This document shows, one piece after another, positions 1 through 7,883 of a stretch of DNA of 64,000 nucleotides; the stretch's first letter is position 1, and each line of letters begins with the position of its first letter. Under the pieces are notes generated by a model. The model saw only the letters and a program-made list of their open reading frames with translations. It was not told the origin of the DNA and did not search any database. The stretch is from contig JADGDY010000001.1 of the NCBI GenBank assembly GCA_016744655.1, positions 850 to 64,849 of the forward strand, given 5' to 3'. This DNA comes from Bacteroidales bacterium (GTDB taxonomy: Bacteria > Bacteroidota > Bacteroidia > Bacteroidales > UBA12170). A program made the position numbers and the translations under genes.

Positions 1-970
1 AATAGTTGAGTTTTTTCATTTATTTCATCAATTACTGGACTCAAAAAGTGATAATACCAAGGTGCCTCTTGTATATGTGAAAAAAAGTTAGAAAAATTGG
101 AATATTTAGAATCCTCGATAGTATTAAATATATCAGCAACATTTTTTATAACAAATATTTTATTTCTCAAGCGTGAAGGGTAAGTAAAAGATATTGCAAC
201 ATTTATAGCATTCTGCATAATTGGTGACAAATGATAGAAGCCACTTGTTTTAATTTCATTTGTATTTTTTAGGTACCATTGTACAGCCTCCTTACGATAT
301 TTAAGAGAAAGTTGGGTGGCTTTTGAAAAATCAATATAAAAGTGAAAAGCTTTATCTTTCAACCCCAATTCTTCGAGGATTTCATTCAAAGATTGTTCTG
401 TTTCCCACAAAGTATTGTCACCAAATACTCCGTAATACAATCGAATAATAATATCCCATTTTACCTGAAAAGTAATAGTATATCCTCCATTAAAATCGTG
501 ATGCCACTGTTTTAAAACAGGGTAATACATTCCAGATTGTGATTTAAAAACGATATCTTTTTCCCAATCATCAACAGAAATATCTGTTCTTTCACTTAAG
601 TCGACTATTTTTTTAGGTTCAATAAAATTAAGTTTATTTCTGGCTTTTATCTCTAAAATCACCTCTTTATAGTCATCAAATATTTTAACCTTTTGTGGAG
701 AGTGAGAAACAATAGAACCCGTTTTTATCATCACTTGAGAAATAGTTAAAGTATTAAAGAAATATACTCCATAAAAACTATCCATCTGTTCATTAATCCA
801 TGATATTATATTATACCGAGATTTAGGACTTCCTCCGTTTGTATTGGCCAAATCCATTAACATAAAAAACTTTTCATCTCCAAAATTGTCACGTATGACT
901 TTAGCAATTTGGGGTCGAATAGAAGTTTTATATCCGCTACGGAAAAATCCGTTAGGTTGTAATATTAAAG
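1..970 (-). pseudogene. Sensor-like protein, partial at left edge and 5'-interrupted by an IS200-type element
   Basis: An open frame of about 320 codons runs on the minus strand from the insertion-element border off the left edge of the window. The translation seems to hold two related units. One contains FFMLMDLANTNGGSPKSRY, followed by a stretch ending MIKTGSIV; the second contains FHFYIDFSKATQLSLKYR, followed by an NVAISFTYP stretch. This pattern recalls the tandem N-terminal sensory units of some multidomain bacterial histidine kinases, but no kinase domain is visible and the assignment is tentative. In frame on the IS side there is only a GTG just after a TAG, so the natural N-terminus is lost. 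Joining the flanks at the shared TCTT restores an open frame, with the nearest ATG at 1555-1553 (see findings). The remaining coding sequence has no stop, which suggests a recent interruption. Confidence 0.6.
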
Positions 971-1514
971 AATCCACCCTCTAAGAAGGTGGACTTGAAA
1001 AGCCCCTATAAGGGGCCAAAGTCGAGCCTCTGTTGCTCCTCTAGTCGTTCTTGCTCTTCCTGATATTTTACATACTTTTTGATCTTTGCTTCGTCAAGAC
1101 CTATAGTATCAACACAGTAACCTCGTGACCAAAAATGATTCCCCCAGTAGGGCTTCACTTTTAACTGAGGATAACTTTTAAAGATTTTGATCGCTGTTTT
1201 ACCTTTCAAAATCCCCATAAGTTGCGATATAGATAATTTGGGTGGAACACTAACTATCAAATGTACATGGTCTACCTGAATATTCATTTCGATGAGTTCA
1301 CAAGATTTCCATTCTAATAACATTGGAATGTCTTTTTTAAGAGAATCCTTAACTAAACCATCGAGAACTCTATATCTATATTTTGGTGTCCAAACTATAT
1401 GATAAGTACAGCGATAAATAACATGACTTAATTTCTTGAAATTACTCATGTAACAAAGTTAATAATTTTCAGGCATAGCCATTTGAACATTACCACCACC
1501 AAAGGAGGTGGTTT
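971..1514 (-). mobile_element. IS200/IS605-family insertion sequence (tnpA only)
   Basis: The element is about 540 bp, carries a single Y1 transposase gene, and has imperfect subterminal hairpins instead of terminal inverted repeats. One hairpin is at 974-992 (CCACC...GGTGG) and the other at 1493-1511 (CCACCACC AAA GGAGGTGG). A further GCCCCT-ATA-AGGGGC hairpin at 1002-1016 overlaps the transposase stop. No tnpB is present, as in the IS200 group. Both borders carry TCTT, which fits the short cleavage/target tetranucleotide of this family. The outer borders are inferred from restoring the interrupted frame, so they are accurate only to a few bases. Confidence 0.8.
1006..1449 (-). CDS. tnpA: IS200-family Y1 (HUH) transposase
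   Basis: The protein has 147 residues, the normal size for a single-domain TnpA of the IS200/IS605 family, which moves single-stranded DNA by nicking at hairpin-guided sites. The HUH motif is visible as VDHVHLIV near residue 61. The helix carrying the candidate nucleophilic tyrosine is IKKYVKYQEEQ near residue 125. The WTPKYRYRVL segment at the N-terminus and the NHFWSRGYCVDTIG segment before the tyrosine helix are typical of the family. Nothing is truncated, so the element may still be active. The start at 1449 fits the family N-terminus. Confidence 0.95.
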   Translation of the reverse strand: MSNFKKLSHVIYRCTYHIVWTPKYRYRVLDGLVKDSLKKDIPMLLEWKSCELIEMNIQVDHVHLIVSVPPKLSISQLMGILKGKTAIKIFKSYPQLKVKPYWGNHFWSRGYCVDTIGLDEAKIKKYVKYQEEQERLEEQQRLDFGPL

Positions 1515-2052
1515 TAAGATTTATAATAAAGTCTATCTTTTGAGTAAACAAACATATAAGTTACACAGAGGAGACTCAAAGCCTGCCTGACGATAGACAG
1601 GGTTTTCAATGAGGAAATTCTATTTTGTTGAAATCAAGCTGGTTGGTGGATTTGTATATTTAGATAGAAACTCTGATGTTCTATTATAACAATAAACGAG
1701 TTAAAGAAAGTTGAAGTGTTTTTTAGGGTTCGAATCGTAATTCAAATATTATTTGAAACTCTTCGAGAACTGGTAATTATTTTGATTAATTTGGATGTAC
1801 CCTTGAAGAAGGACGAATTCGAAGGCATTATAGATGGATATTTATAAATTTGCATCATTAAAATCCATTATTGAAACGTTATTATATTGGTTTTTTGTGC
1901 ATTTGATGGGAATATACATGGTATTGTAGAGCTTGAATTGAAACAAATTTTGGAATATTAATTTTTCGTTGACTCAGTGTTAATAAGAACAAAAATAGAT
2001 GATCAATATTTTATTTTCAATGCCTTAGAAGCAAAAATATCTATTAGAAAAA
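1515..2052. other. Intergenic stretch, no gene recognised
   Basis: About 540 bases separate the IS element from the class IV aminotransferase. The part next to the IS (1515-1555) is probably the displaced 5' end of the interrupted sensor gene. A short imperfect palindrome, CCTG...CAGG, lies near 1583-1601. A TAnnTTTG-like box occurs near 1847 but no gene follows closely. The rest is AT-rich and broken by stops in all frames I checked. I see no RNA gene. Confidence 0.5.
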
Positions 2053-2658
2053 ATGAGACTATTAGAAACGATACAGATAGAAAATGGACAAGCCAAACGC
2101 TTAAAATATCATAATGAGCGAATGAATCGATCTCGTCATCAGCTTATGTGTACTATTGGAGATATTTATTTAGAAGAGGTTTTGAAAGTTCCTGAAGAAT
2201 ATCAAAAGGGAAAGGTAAAGTGTAGAGTATTGTATGAAAATCAAGTGCAAAAAATTGAGTTTGCACATTATCAAGAAAGGAAGATAAACTCCTTTTGTCT
2301 CGTAGAAACTCAAATGACTTATGATTACAAGTTCGAAGACCGTCAGCAATTTACAAAACTTAAATCTCAATTTTCAGCCTCCTCCGAAATTATCTTGGTA
2401 AAAGATGGTCATATTACAGATACTTCATACAGTAACCTTGTGTTTATGCATAGAAATGGGAAATGGTTTACTCCAAGCAATCCACTATTATTGGGAACTC
2501 AAAGAGAATTCCTTTTGGATGAAGGTATCATTGAAGAATCTGAGATTAAGGTAACTGATTTAAAGCATTTCACCCATTTTTTAATGATCAATGCCATGCT
2601 CGAATTTGATAAAAATCGAATTTACGATGTGAAATTAATTATACCATCAAGGCACTAA
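2053..2658 (+). CDS. Class IV aminotransferase family protein, candidate aminodeoxychorismate lyase (PabC-like)
   Basis: The 201-residue protein fits the short Bacteroidota form of PLP fold-type IV enzymes. YDYKFEDR near residue 91 resembles the segment carrying the PLP-binding lysine. The EIILVKDGHITDTSYSNLVF stretch matches the conserved ILL/DADLD-type block of ADC lyases, where the usual residues are DG.. E/D T SNL. The family splits aminodeoxychorismate into p-aminobenzoate and pyruvate for folate. The synthase subunits PabA and PabB lie in this window near 27.4-29.1 kb, but no pabC neighbours them, so this gene is the obvious candidate. A branched-chain or D-amino-acid transaminase is less likely because of the short length. 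The gene stands alone. Confidence 0.7.
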   Translation: MRLLETIQIENGQAKRLKYHNERMNRSRHQLMCTIGDIYLEEVLKVPEEYQKGKVKCRVLYENQVQKIEFAHYQERKINSFCLVETQMTYDYKFEDRQQFTKLKSQFSASSEIILVKDGHITDTSYSNLVFMHRNGKWFTPSNPLLLGTQREFLLDEGIIEESEIKVTDLKHFTHFLMINAMLEFDKNRIYDVKLIIPSRH

Positions 2659-2762
2659 AAACACATCTAAATTAACGAATATGCATTCATATTAATCACA
2701 AAATAGTTCTCTACTATAAATTAAAAAACAGCTTTGTATCTTTATTCAAAATTAATAAAGCT

Positions 2763-3260
2763 ATGAAAAGGATATTTATTTTCTTGATACTTCCAGCCTT
2801 TTTTCTTTTAAGTTCTATGTCGGGATGTGATAAAGATGAAGCAGAAGATCCTGTTGAACCCAATGATGTTTTGCATGTTGAATTTAGAAATGACAGTGAT
2901 TCTGATGTTTCAATAACTATTTTGCAGATACGTCCTCATGGAAATGCTGGGGAACCCGATTCGGGACCAACTGGTGATTGGACTGGCAATATATTTCCTG
3001 CTGGAACAGTATTAGCTTCTGGGCAATCAGTAAATATAGATTTAAGTATTCCTAACTTGTATTGGAGTGAGTACCGCCTTGGCATTTTATTGGATGACGG
3101 AACCACTTTTATGCTTCATGAACAAGAGGGATGGAATGACCAAACTGGACCACCCATTACACATTGGGGAAGTGACAGTAGAATGGTGTATGTAACTGTA
3201 AAATATAATGAGGACATTGGGATTTATGTGATTCGCGGTTGGGGCGATAATGCGGTGTGA
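2763..3260 (+). CDS. Small secreted lipoprotein of unknown function
   Basis: The 165-residue protein starts with a lipoprotein signal peptide: basic MKR, a hydrophobic core, then the lipobox-like SMSGC with the lipidated cysteine near residue 22, followed by acidic DKDEAED. The mature part is rich in beta-prone, polar sequence (VEFRNDSDSDVSITILQIRP, later VYVTVKYNEDIGIYVI) and resembles a single beta-sandwich domain. I do not recognise the family. It is monocistronic, with a TATCTTT-type box shortly upstream. Placement at the outer membrane or cell surface is inferred from the acidic residues after the cysteine. Confidence 0.7.
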   Translation: MKRIFIFLILPAFFLLSSMSGCDKDEAEDPVEPNDVLHVEFRNDSDSDVSITILQIRPHGNAGEPDSGPTGDWTGNIFPAGTVLASGQSVNIDLSIPNLYWSEYRLGILLDDGTTFMLHEQEGWNDQTGPPITHWGSDSRMVYVTVKYNEDIGIYVIRGWGDNAV

Positions 3261-3612
3261 AAATATAATTACGAAAATATATAATTCGCATGAATTCAAA
3301 TTGTTACAGTTGTAATTCTAATGTAATTGATGCTTGGATATAAGTGTAGGATTATCAGTAATGTATATTGTGATTTACTTTTAAATTATACATTAAATAA
3401 TTGATTAGACAAGAGAAAGAACATGAGATTTTAAACCTGTTAGATTATCTAAATTGATATTTGCTAAATCATGGATATGAAACTTACACTATCTTAAATG
3501 TGCTAATTTCTCCTATTTCAAAGTTAAAACCCCTTTGTTAAAAAAGCTAAATCTAATTTCTATGTAAAATATTTTATCTTTCTTTGTACTAAGAAACGAA
3601 TATAGTCGAAAG
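3261..3612. other. Intergenic region upstream of the TetR gene
   Basis: These 352 bases are AT-rich with no convincing open frame. The last 60 bases hold a TTTG at about 3535 and a TATCTTTCTTTG stretch about 20 bases before the TetR start, which may be its promoter. A TetR protein usually acts near its own promoter, but I could not pick out a clean operator palindrome. Nothing else is recognisable. Confidence 0.4.
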
Positions 3613-4203
3613 ATGAATATTGTAACATTAGATAATACCAGAGATAAAATAATTAGTGTAGCAACGCAATTATTCAGTCGCTTTGGGTTTCAGAAAACCT
3701 CCATAGAAGAAATTGCTAAGTTGGCCAAGAAGTCCAAGAAATCGGTTTATTATTATTTCTCCAATAAGGAAGTATTGTTCAACGAAGTTGTTCTAAATGA
3801 AATGGAGGATCTCAAAGTTAATTTAAGCCTGATAATTGATGATGCAGACTTATCAGCAAAACGAAAGATTGAGCTTTTCTTAATCAATAGAATGGAGATA
3901 TTCAATAAGGCGACCAACTATCACGAAACCATAAATGCTGACCTTAACGAGCATTTTAATTTCACCGATGATATTAGAGCAGATCTCGATAGATGGGAGA
4001 AAGACAGCATTAGAAAAATTCTTGAGGAGGGTATAGAAAACAATGAGCTTGACAAAATTGAAGATATAAATGTTTTATTAGATGTTTATGTAATGGTGAT
4101 TAAGGGTCTAGAGATTCCTTTCTATGTACAAGGAAAGTATGAAGATTACGCTCCTCATTTCGAAAACTTATTGAAAATATTAACCAAGGGATTGTCAAAG
4201 TAA
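3613..4203 (+). CDS. TetR/AcrR-family transcriptional regulator
   Basis: The 196-residue protein has the TetR N-terminal helix-turn-helix at about residues 8-55: TRDKIISVATQLFSRFGFQK, then SIEEIAKLAKKSKKSVYYYF and SNKEVLFNEVV, which is a close match to the family pattern. The C-terminal ligand-binding part is helical and not diagnostic. Ten bases separate it from the downstream acyltransferase, so the two are probably cotranscribed. By context it may control the lipid-related cluster that follows (acyltransferase, patatin, GT2), as FadR/FabR-type TetR proteins do. That role is inference. Confidence 0.88.
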   Translation: MNIVTLDNTRDKIISVATQLFSRFGFQKTSIEEIAKLAKKSKKSVYYYFSNKEVLFNEVVLNEMEDLKVNLSLIIDDADLSAKRKIELFLINRMEIFNKATNYHETINADLNEHFNFTDDIRADLDRWEKDSIRKILEEGIENNELDKIEDINVLLDVYVMVIKGLEIPFYVQGKYEDYAPHFENLLKILTKGLSK

Positions 4204-4213
4204 AACAAGAACG

Positions 4214-4771
4214 ATGAACAAAATTTCAAAACTATTACTCAACGATGTTTTGGGATGGACCATTAAAGATGAGTTTCCCCCAATTAAAAAGTCTGTAATT
4301 ATTTTTGCTCCACATACCAGCTATTTCGATGGATTATTTGGAAAGCTTTACTTTATGCAGCAGAATGTTAATTACAAGTTTTTGTCGAAAGAGGAATTCT
4401 TTATATTTCCTTTGAAATACTTTTTTAAAGCTTTTGGTTCTATTCCGGTTTATAGAAACAGTAAATATATAGACCAGGTGGTGAACTATATTCACGATTC
4501 TGAGGAATTACATATCGTACTATCCCCCGAAGGACAACTAGCAGAAACTTCCCATTGGAAGAAAGGGTTTTACTATATGGCCAACAGAGCTGATGTACCT
4601 ATAGTTGTGGCTTATATCGATTACAAAAAGAAAGAATTGGGCATTAAAGGAATCATTAAGGATACTACAGATATGAAAACCACCATGAAAGAAGTAGCAA
4701 AATTATATGATGGGGTGAATGCCAAATTCCCTAAAGACTTTAGTTTAGATAAAAGATATGTAGCAGCTTAA
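4214..4771 (+). CDS. PlsC-like lysophospholipid/glycerolipid acyltransferase
   Basis: The 185-residue protein belongs to the PlsC acyltransferase superfamily. The catalytic H-x4-D motif appears as HTSYFD near residue 34. The second block is SPEGQLAETSHWKKGFYYMA near residue 99, where PEG and the following K/G residues correspond to the acceptor-phosphate-binding EGTR-like block. The length is short, close to the compact 1-acyl-glycerol-3-phosphate acyltransferase-like proteins of Bacteroidota, with no strong membrane segment. It follows the TetR gene by 10 bases and precedes a patatin phospholipase, suggesting a small lipid-remodelling operon. The acyl acceptor cannot be read from sequence. 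Confidence 0.85.
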   Translation: MNKISKLLLNDVLGWTIKDEFPPIKKSVIIFAPHTSYFDGLFGKLYFMQQNVNYKFLSKEEFFIFPLKYFFKAFGSIPVYRNSKYIDQVVNYIHDSEELHIVLSPEGQLAETSHWKKGFYYMANRADVPIVVAYIDYKKKELGIKGIIKDTTDMKTTMKEVAKLYDGVNAKFPKDFSLDKRYVAA

Positions 4772-4881
4772 TAAATCATTTCACCTTTTTTTTGCTCACA
4801 AACTGACTATTACACGTTATTGGTTTAATCAGGAATAGCGAAAATGACTTGAAATAAGATATAAGGCTCAAAACAATAATT

Positions 4882-5805
4882 ATGATGAAACAGAAAGTAG
4901 CATTAGTACTAGGAAGTGGAGGAGCGAGAGGCCTTTCACATATTGGAGTTATAAAAGCATTGAATGAAAACAAATACGAGATTTCTTCCATTGCAGGCTC
5001 CTCTATTGGCGCATTAATTGGGGGAGTCTATGCTTGTGGAAAGCTCCATGAGTTTGAGGAGTGGGTTTCAAAGTTGAATAAGATGAGTGTATTCAAAAAA
5101 ATGGATTTCACCATTAGTAAGAGTGGAATCATCAAGGCCGAAAAGGCTTTTAAGGAACTTCAGAATTTCATCCCAGACCGAAACATAGAGGACTTGCCCA
5201 TTCCTCTAACCATAGTAGCTACCGATGTTAAAAACAAGAAAGAACGAGTGATTAGTTCAGGCAGTTTATGGGAAGCCATCAGGGCGTCTATTTCCATACC
5301 CATGGTCATCACACCAGCTCGTATTGCCGATATGCAATTAGTTGATGGCGGAGTGATAAATCCGGTTCCTGCCAATCGTGTAGAGAGACAAAATGATGAT
5401 ATACTTATGGCTGTGGATGTGAATACTACTACAGAAATCTTTCAGTTACGTGATATAGAAAAAAGCGAGATTTTAGAAGAAACTAGACATACAGATTATA
5501 TACAAGTCCTATTGTCTCAGTTGAATCAAATCATTCCTTTTAAGAAATCAGAGGGCAAAGGATATTTTGGTTTAATAAATGACACCAGTAATATGATGTT
5601 ATCACAGATTTCAAAATTAACTTTAGAATTAAGCCAACCCGATATTGTTATAGATATTCCACGAAGCAGTTGTGGCACTTTTGATTTTCATAAATCAGAA
5701 AGGCAAATTGCACATGGAAGCCAAGAAACACAAAATAAATTACACGAATTCGAATTAAAAAAAGCTCAAAATGAAGAAAGTTTCAGCCATAGTTTGTTCT
5801 TATAA
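4882..5805 (+). CDS. Patatin-like phospholipase (RssA/NTE-type)
   Basis: The 307-residue protein has the patatin hydrolase signature in order: the glycine-rich oxyanion loop GSGGARGLSHIG at about residues 11-22, the nucleophile elbow GSSIG near residue 40, and the catalytic-aspartate motif DGGV near residue 155. The family cleaves acyl esters of phospholipids with a Ser-Asp dyad. No signal peptide is present, so it should be cytoplasmic or peripheral. The start is ATGATG, so M1 or M2 are both possible. Its 3' end overlaps the following GT2 gene by 35 bases, implying translational coupling. Together with the PlsC-like gene upstream it points to deacylation/reacylation of membrane lipids, though this is contextual. 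Confidence 0.9.
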   Translation: MMKQKVALVLGSGGARGLSHIGVIKALNENKYEISSIAGSSIGALIGGVYACGKLHEFEEWVSKLNKMSVFKKMDFTISKSGIIKAEKAFKELQNFIPDRNIEDLPIPLTIVATDVKNKKERVISSGSLWEAIRASISIPMVITPARIADMQLVDGGVINPVPANRVERQNDDILMAVDVNTTTEIFQLRDIEKSEILEETRHTDYIQVLLSQLNQIIPFKKSEGKGYFGLINDTSNMMLSQISKLTLELSQPDIVIDIPRSSCGTFDFHKSERQIAHGSQETQNKLHEFELKKAQNEESFSHSLFL

Positions 5806-6472
5806 CGAAGAATCAACAATAAGAGAAGTTTTATTATCCATCCATAAATGCCACTTAACAAATGAACTCATAGTTGTGGATGATGGTTCTTATGACAATA
5901 CCTCATACATTATCTCTAAACTTGAGAAGCTTATTGATTTTAAGACCATTAATTTGGAAAACAACAAAGGAAAAGGATATGCTATGGCTCGTGGAGTGGA
6001 CGAGTCTAGTGGTGAAATTATTGTCTTTATTGATGCAGATTTATCTCACTTAAATGAAACTCATATTTGGCAATTATTGAATCCTCTATTTACTGAAGAA
6101 GCAGATATGGTATTGGGTCAGCCACAGGATACATTAATCAATCATAAGGTAAATCCTTTTAAATCTTTTTCAGGTCAACGAGCTGTTTATAAGAAAGACC
6201 TATTGCCCATTCTCCACAAAATTAGAGCCTCTAGATTTGGAGTGGAAACCATTATTAATCTCTATTTTCAAGCTGAAAACAAAAAGACAAAATTTGTTTT
6301 GCTCAAAGGTTTACATCATCCCACAAAATTCTCTAAGGTGTCGAAACCTCAAGCTCTAGTTGAATTTATTAAGGAGGGAAATCAAATTACCAAAGCCGTG
6401 CTTCAGAATTCTGATTTGGCCATTCGGACGATTAAAAATCAGATATTCAAAGAGAAGGTTTATCTTTTTTAA
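5771..6472 (+). CDS. Family 2 glycosyltransferase
   Basis: The 233-residue protein is a GT-A-fold family 2 transferase. The N-terminus VSAIVCSYNEESTIREVL and IVVDDGSYDNT give the nucleotide-binding region, NKGKGYAMARG the ribose-contacting loop, and FIDADLSHL the metal-binding DxD. No membrane helices are visible, so it is a soluble enzyme resembling dolichyl-phosphate-glucose/mannose synthase-like or glucosyl-3-phosphoglycerate synthase-like GT2 proteins. The donor and acceptor are unknown. The gene begins inside the end of the patatin gene (35-base overlap), so the two products are likely made together, perhaps for glycolipid metabolism. Confidence 0.87.
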   Translation: MKKVSAIVCSYNEESTIREVLLSIHKCHLTNELIVVDDGSYDNTSYIISKLEKLIDFKTINLENNKGKGYAMARGVDESSGEIIVFIDADLSHLNETHIWQLLNPLFTEEADMVLGQPQDTLINHKVNPFKSFSGQRAVYKKDLLPILHKIRASRFGVETIINLYFQAENKKTKFVLLKGLHHPTKFSKVSKPQALVEFIKEGNQITKAVLQNSDLAIRTIKNQIFKEKVYLF

Positions 6473-6495
6473 TTAGTCGTAATCTTACTTTGTAC

Positions 6496-6503
6496 TAACT
6501 TTG
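6496..6503 (+). promoter_or_regulatory. Candidate -7 box (TAnnTTTG) of the DNA glycosylase gene
   Basis: TAACTTTG matches the Bacteroidota sigma-A -7 consensus TAnnTTTG exactly and lies 28 bases before the ATG at 6532, leaving a leader of roughly 20 bases. The -33 element is not clear. Confidence 0.4.
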
Positions 6504-6531
6504 TCAAGATTATAAAAGTAAAAAATTATAA

Positions 6532-7221
6532 ATGAAAGAATCGGCTGCAATAAATAAAAATATCAATCAACTATTCCAAATACTATCAGAATATTATGGC
6601 GATAGCATCTTGCGAAATGGATGGCAAGGAAACAAGTCCTGGTGGCAAGCCAATTCTGCATTCGAGTTAATGGTGGGTTCTATTTTGGTGCAAAATACCA
6701 ATTGGAGAAATGTAGATTCAGCTCTTAGGAATTTTGAAGAAAACCTAAATCCAGAGTTTGTTTTAAGCATTTCAAATGAAGAGTTAGCTCAGGTAATTCG
6801 TCCAGCTGGATTTCAAAATCAAAAGGCAAAAAAACTAAAGGCACTATGTGAATGGTTTCAAATATATAATTTTGATACGGAGGAAGTTTCTAAAAAAAGC
6901 ACCACCGATTTACGTAAAGAATTGCTCTCCATAAAAGGAGTAGGAAACGAAACCGCCGATGCTATTCTGGTTTATGTTCTCAATAAAACCTCTTTTGTAA
7001 TAGATGCCTACACCCGAAGAATATTCACCCGTTTTGGTTTTGATGTGCCTAAAAACTACGATTCTTTTCAAAAGATGATAGAGGAGGCCCTTCCTTGTGA
7101 TATTATCACCTACGATTATTACCACGGACTAATGGTGGAACATGCCAAAGGATTTTGCAATAAAACCCCTAAATGTGAAGATTGTCCTTTGGGAAAGAAG
7201 TGCAAAAAACTAGAGGTATAA
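6532..7221 (+). CDS. HhH-GPD DNA glycosylase with 4Fe-4S cluster (endonuclease III-like, MagIII/MPG-type)
   Basis: The 229-residue protein is in the endonuclease III superfamily. The helix-hairpin-helix reads IKGVGNETADAIL near residue 137 and is followed by the catalytic-aspartate segment FVIDAYTRR. The position normally holding the Schiff-base lysine of bifunctional endonuclease III (GRKTA) is occupied here by GNETA, so this should be a monofunctional base glycosylase without AP-lyase activity. The N-terminal ELMVGSILVQNTNWRNV fits the 3-methyladenine glycosylase III branch. The C-terminal cluster has cysteines in a C-x5-C-x2-C-x5-C pattern, one residue shorter in the first loop than canonical Nth. 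Function is base-excision repair of alkylated bases; the substrate is inferred. Confidence 0.85.
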   Translation: MKESAAINKNINQLFQILSEYYGDSILRNGWQGNKSWWQANSAFELMVGSILVQNTNWRNVDSALRNFEENLNPEFVLSISNEELAQVIRPAGFQNQKAKKLKALCEWFQIYNFDTEEVSKKSTTDLRKELLSIKGVGNETADAILVYVLNKTSFVIDAYTRRIFTRFGFDVPKNYDSFQKMIEEALPCDIITYDYYHGLMVEHAKGFCNKTPKCEDCPLGKKCKKLEV

Positions 7222-7243
7222 ATACTTTAAGTATGACTTCCTG

Positions 7244-7879
7244 TTACCACTTTTCCCAATGAATATTAGCTTCATCAAATTTATCTTTTGGTTTCTCAAT
7301 ACCGATAGGGTAACCCAAAGGAATCACAGCTAAAGGCATAATGTGTTCCGGTAGATTGAGTATTTGGCGTGCATGTTCCATTCTTTCCAATCCAGGATAT
7401 GAAGTGCACCAAACACCTCCCAAACCCATTCCTTCAATTGCCAATAGCATATTCTCGGTGGCTGCCGACGCATCTGTTATCCAGAATTCTGGAGCTTCGT
7501 CTCTCACTTTGCTCATATCGCCACAAACAACTATGGCTGCTGGCGAACTTTCCAAACCACTGGCATACTTCAACTCTTTTCTCAAATCTAGCATAGTATT
7601 TCTATCCTTAATAGCTATAAACTGCCAAGGACGAGCATCGAAACCAGTTGGAACCGCCATACCCGCTTTCATAATGGTGATTAAATCTTCGTCTGAAACT
7701 TTCTGTTCGGTATAATGTCTCACACTCATTCGATTATGAATAACAGAAAGAATGGCTTCCTTTTGAGTAGTTGCCGATTGTGAAACATCCTCAAGTTCGT
7801 GCTTCATGTCAACCAATTTATAGGTTGTGATAAATAAGGCAATGGATAGTAATAATGCTAATAAATGACTCTTGTTCAT
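7244..7879 (-). CDS. Membrane-anchored nitroreductase-family protein
   Basis: The 211-residue protein has a nitroreductase (FMN-dependent oxidoreductase) domain from about residue 45: ILSVIHNRMSVRHYTEQKV is the N-terminal FMN-contact region, followed by ARPWQFI, and later GLGGVWCTSYPG and VIPLGYP. Unusually, it begins with a hydrophobic segment (LLALLLSIALFITTYKL) that looks like an uncleaved signal anchor, placing the catalytic domain outside the cytoplasmic membrane. It lies four bases downstream of the FMN-binding NosR-like gene, so the two are cotranscribed. I infer that it receives electrons from that membrane flavoprotein instead of from cytosolic NAD(P)H. Substrate unknown. Confidence 0.83.
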   Translation of the reverse strand: MNKSHLLALLLSIALFITTYKLVDMKHELEDVSQSATTQKEAILSVIHNRMSVRHYTEQKVSDEDLITIMKAGMAVPTGFDARPWQFIAIKDRNTMLDLRKELKYASGLESSPAAIVVCGDMSKVRDEAPEFWITDASAATENMLLAIEGMGLGGVWCTSYPGLERMEHARQILNLPEHIMPLAVIPLGYPIGIEKPKDKFDEANIHWEKW

Positions 7880-7883
7880 GGGT

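Noticed and set aside
974-1511. IS605-type element with tnpB/guide RNA
   Set aside because: The distance between the terminal hairpins leaves room only for the TnpA gene; no TnpB-like sequence is present.
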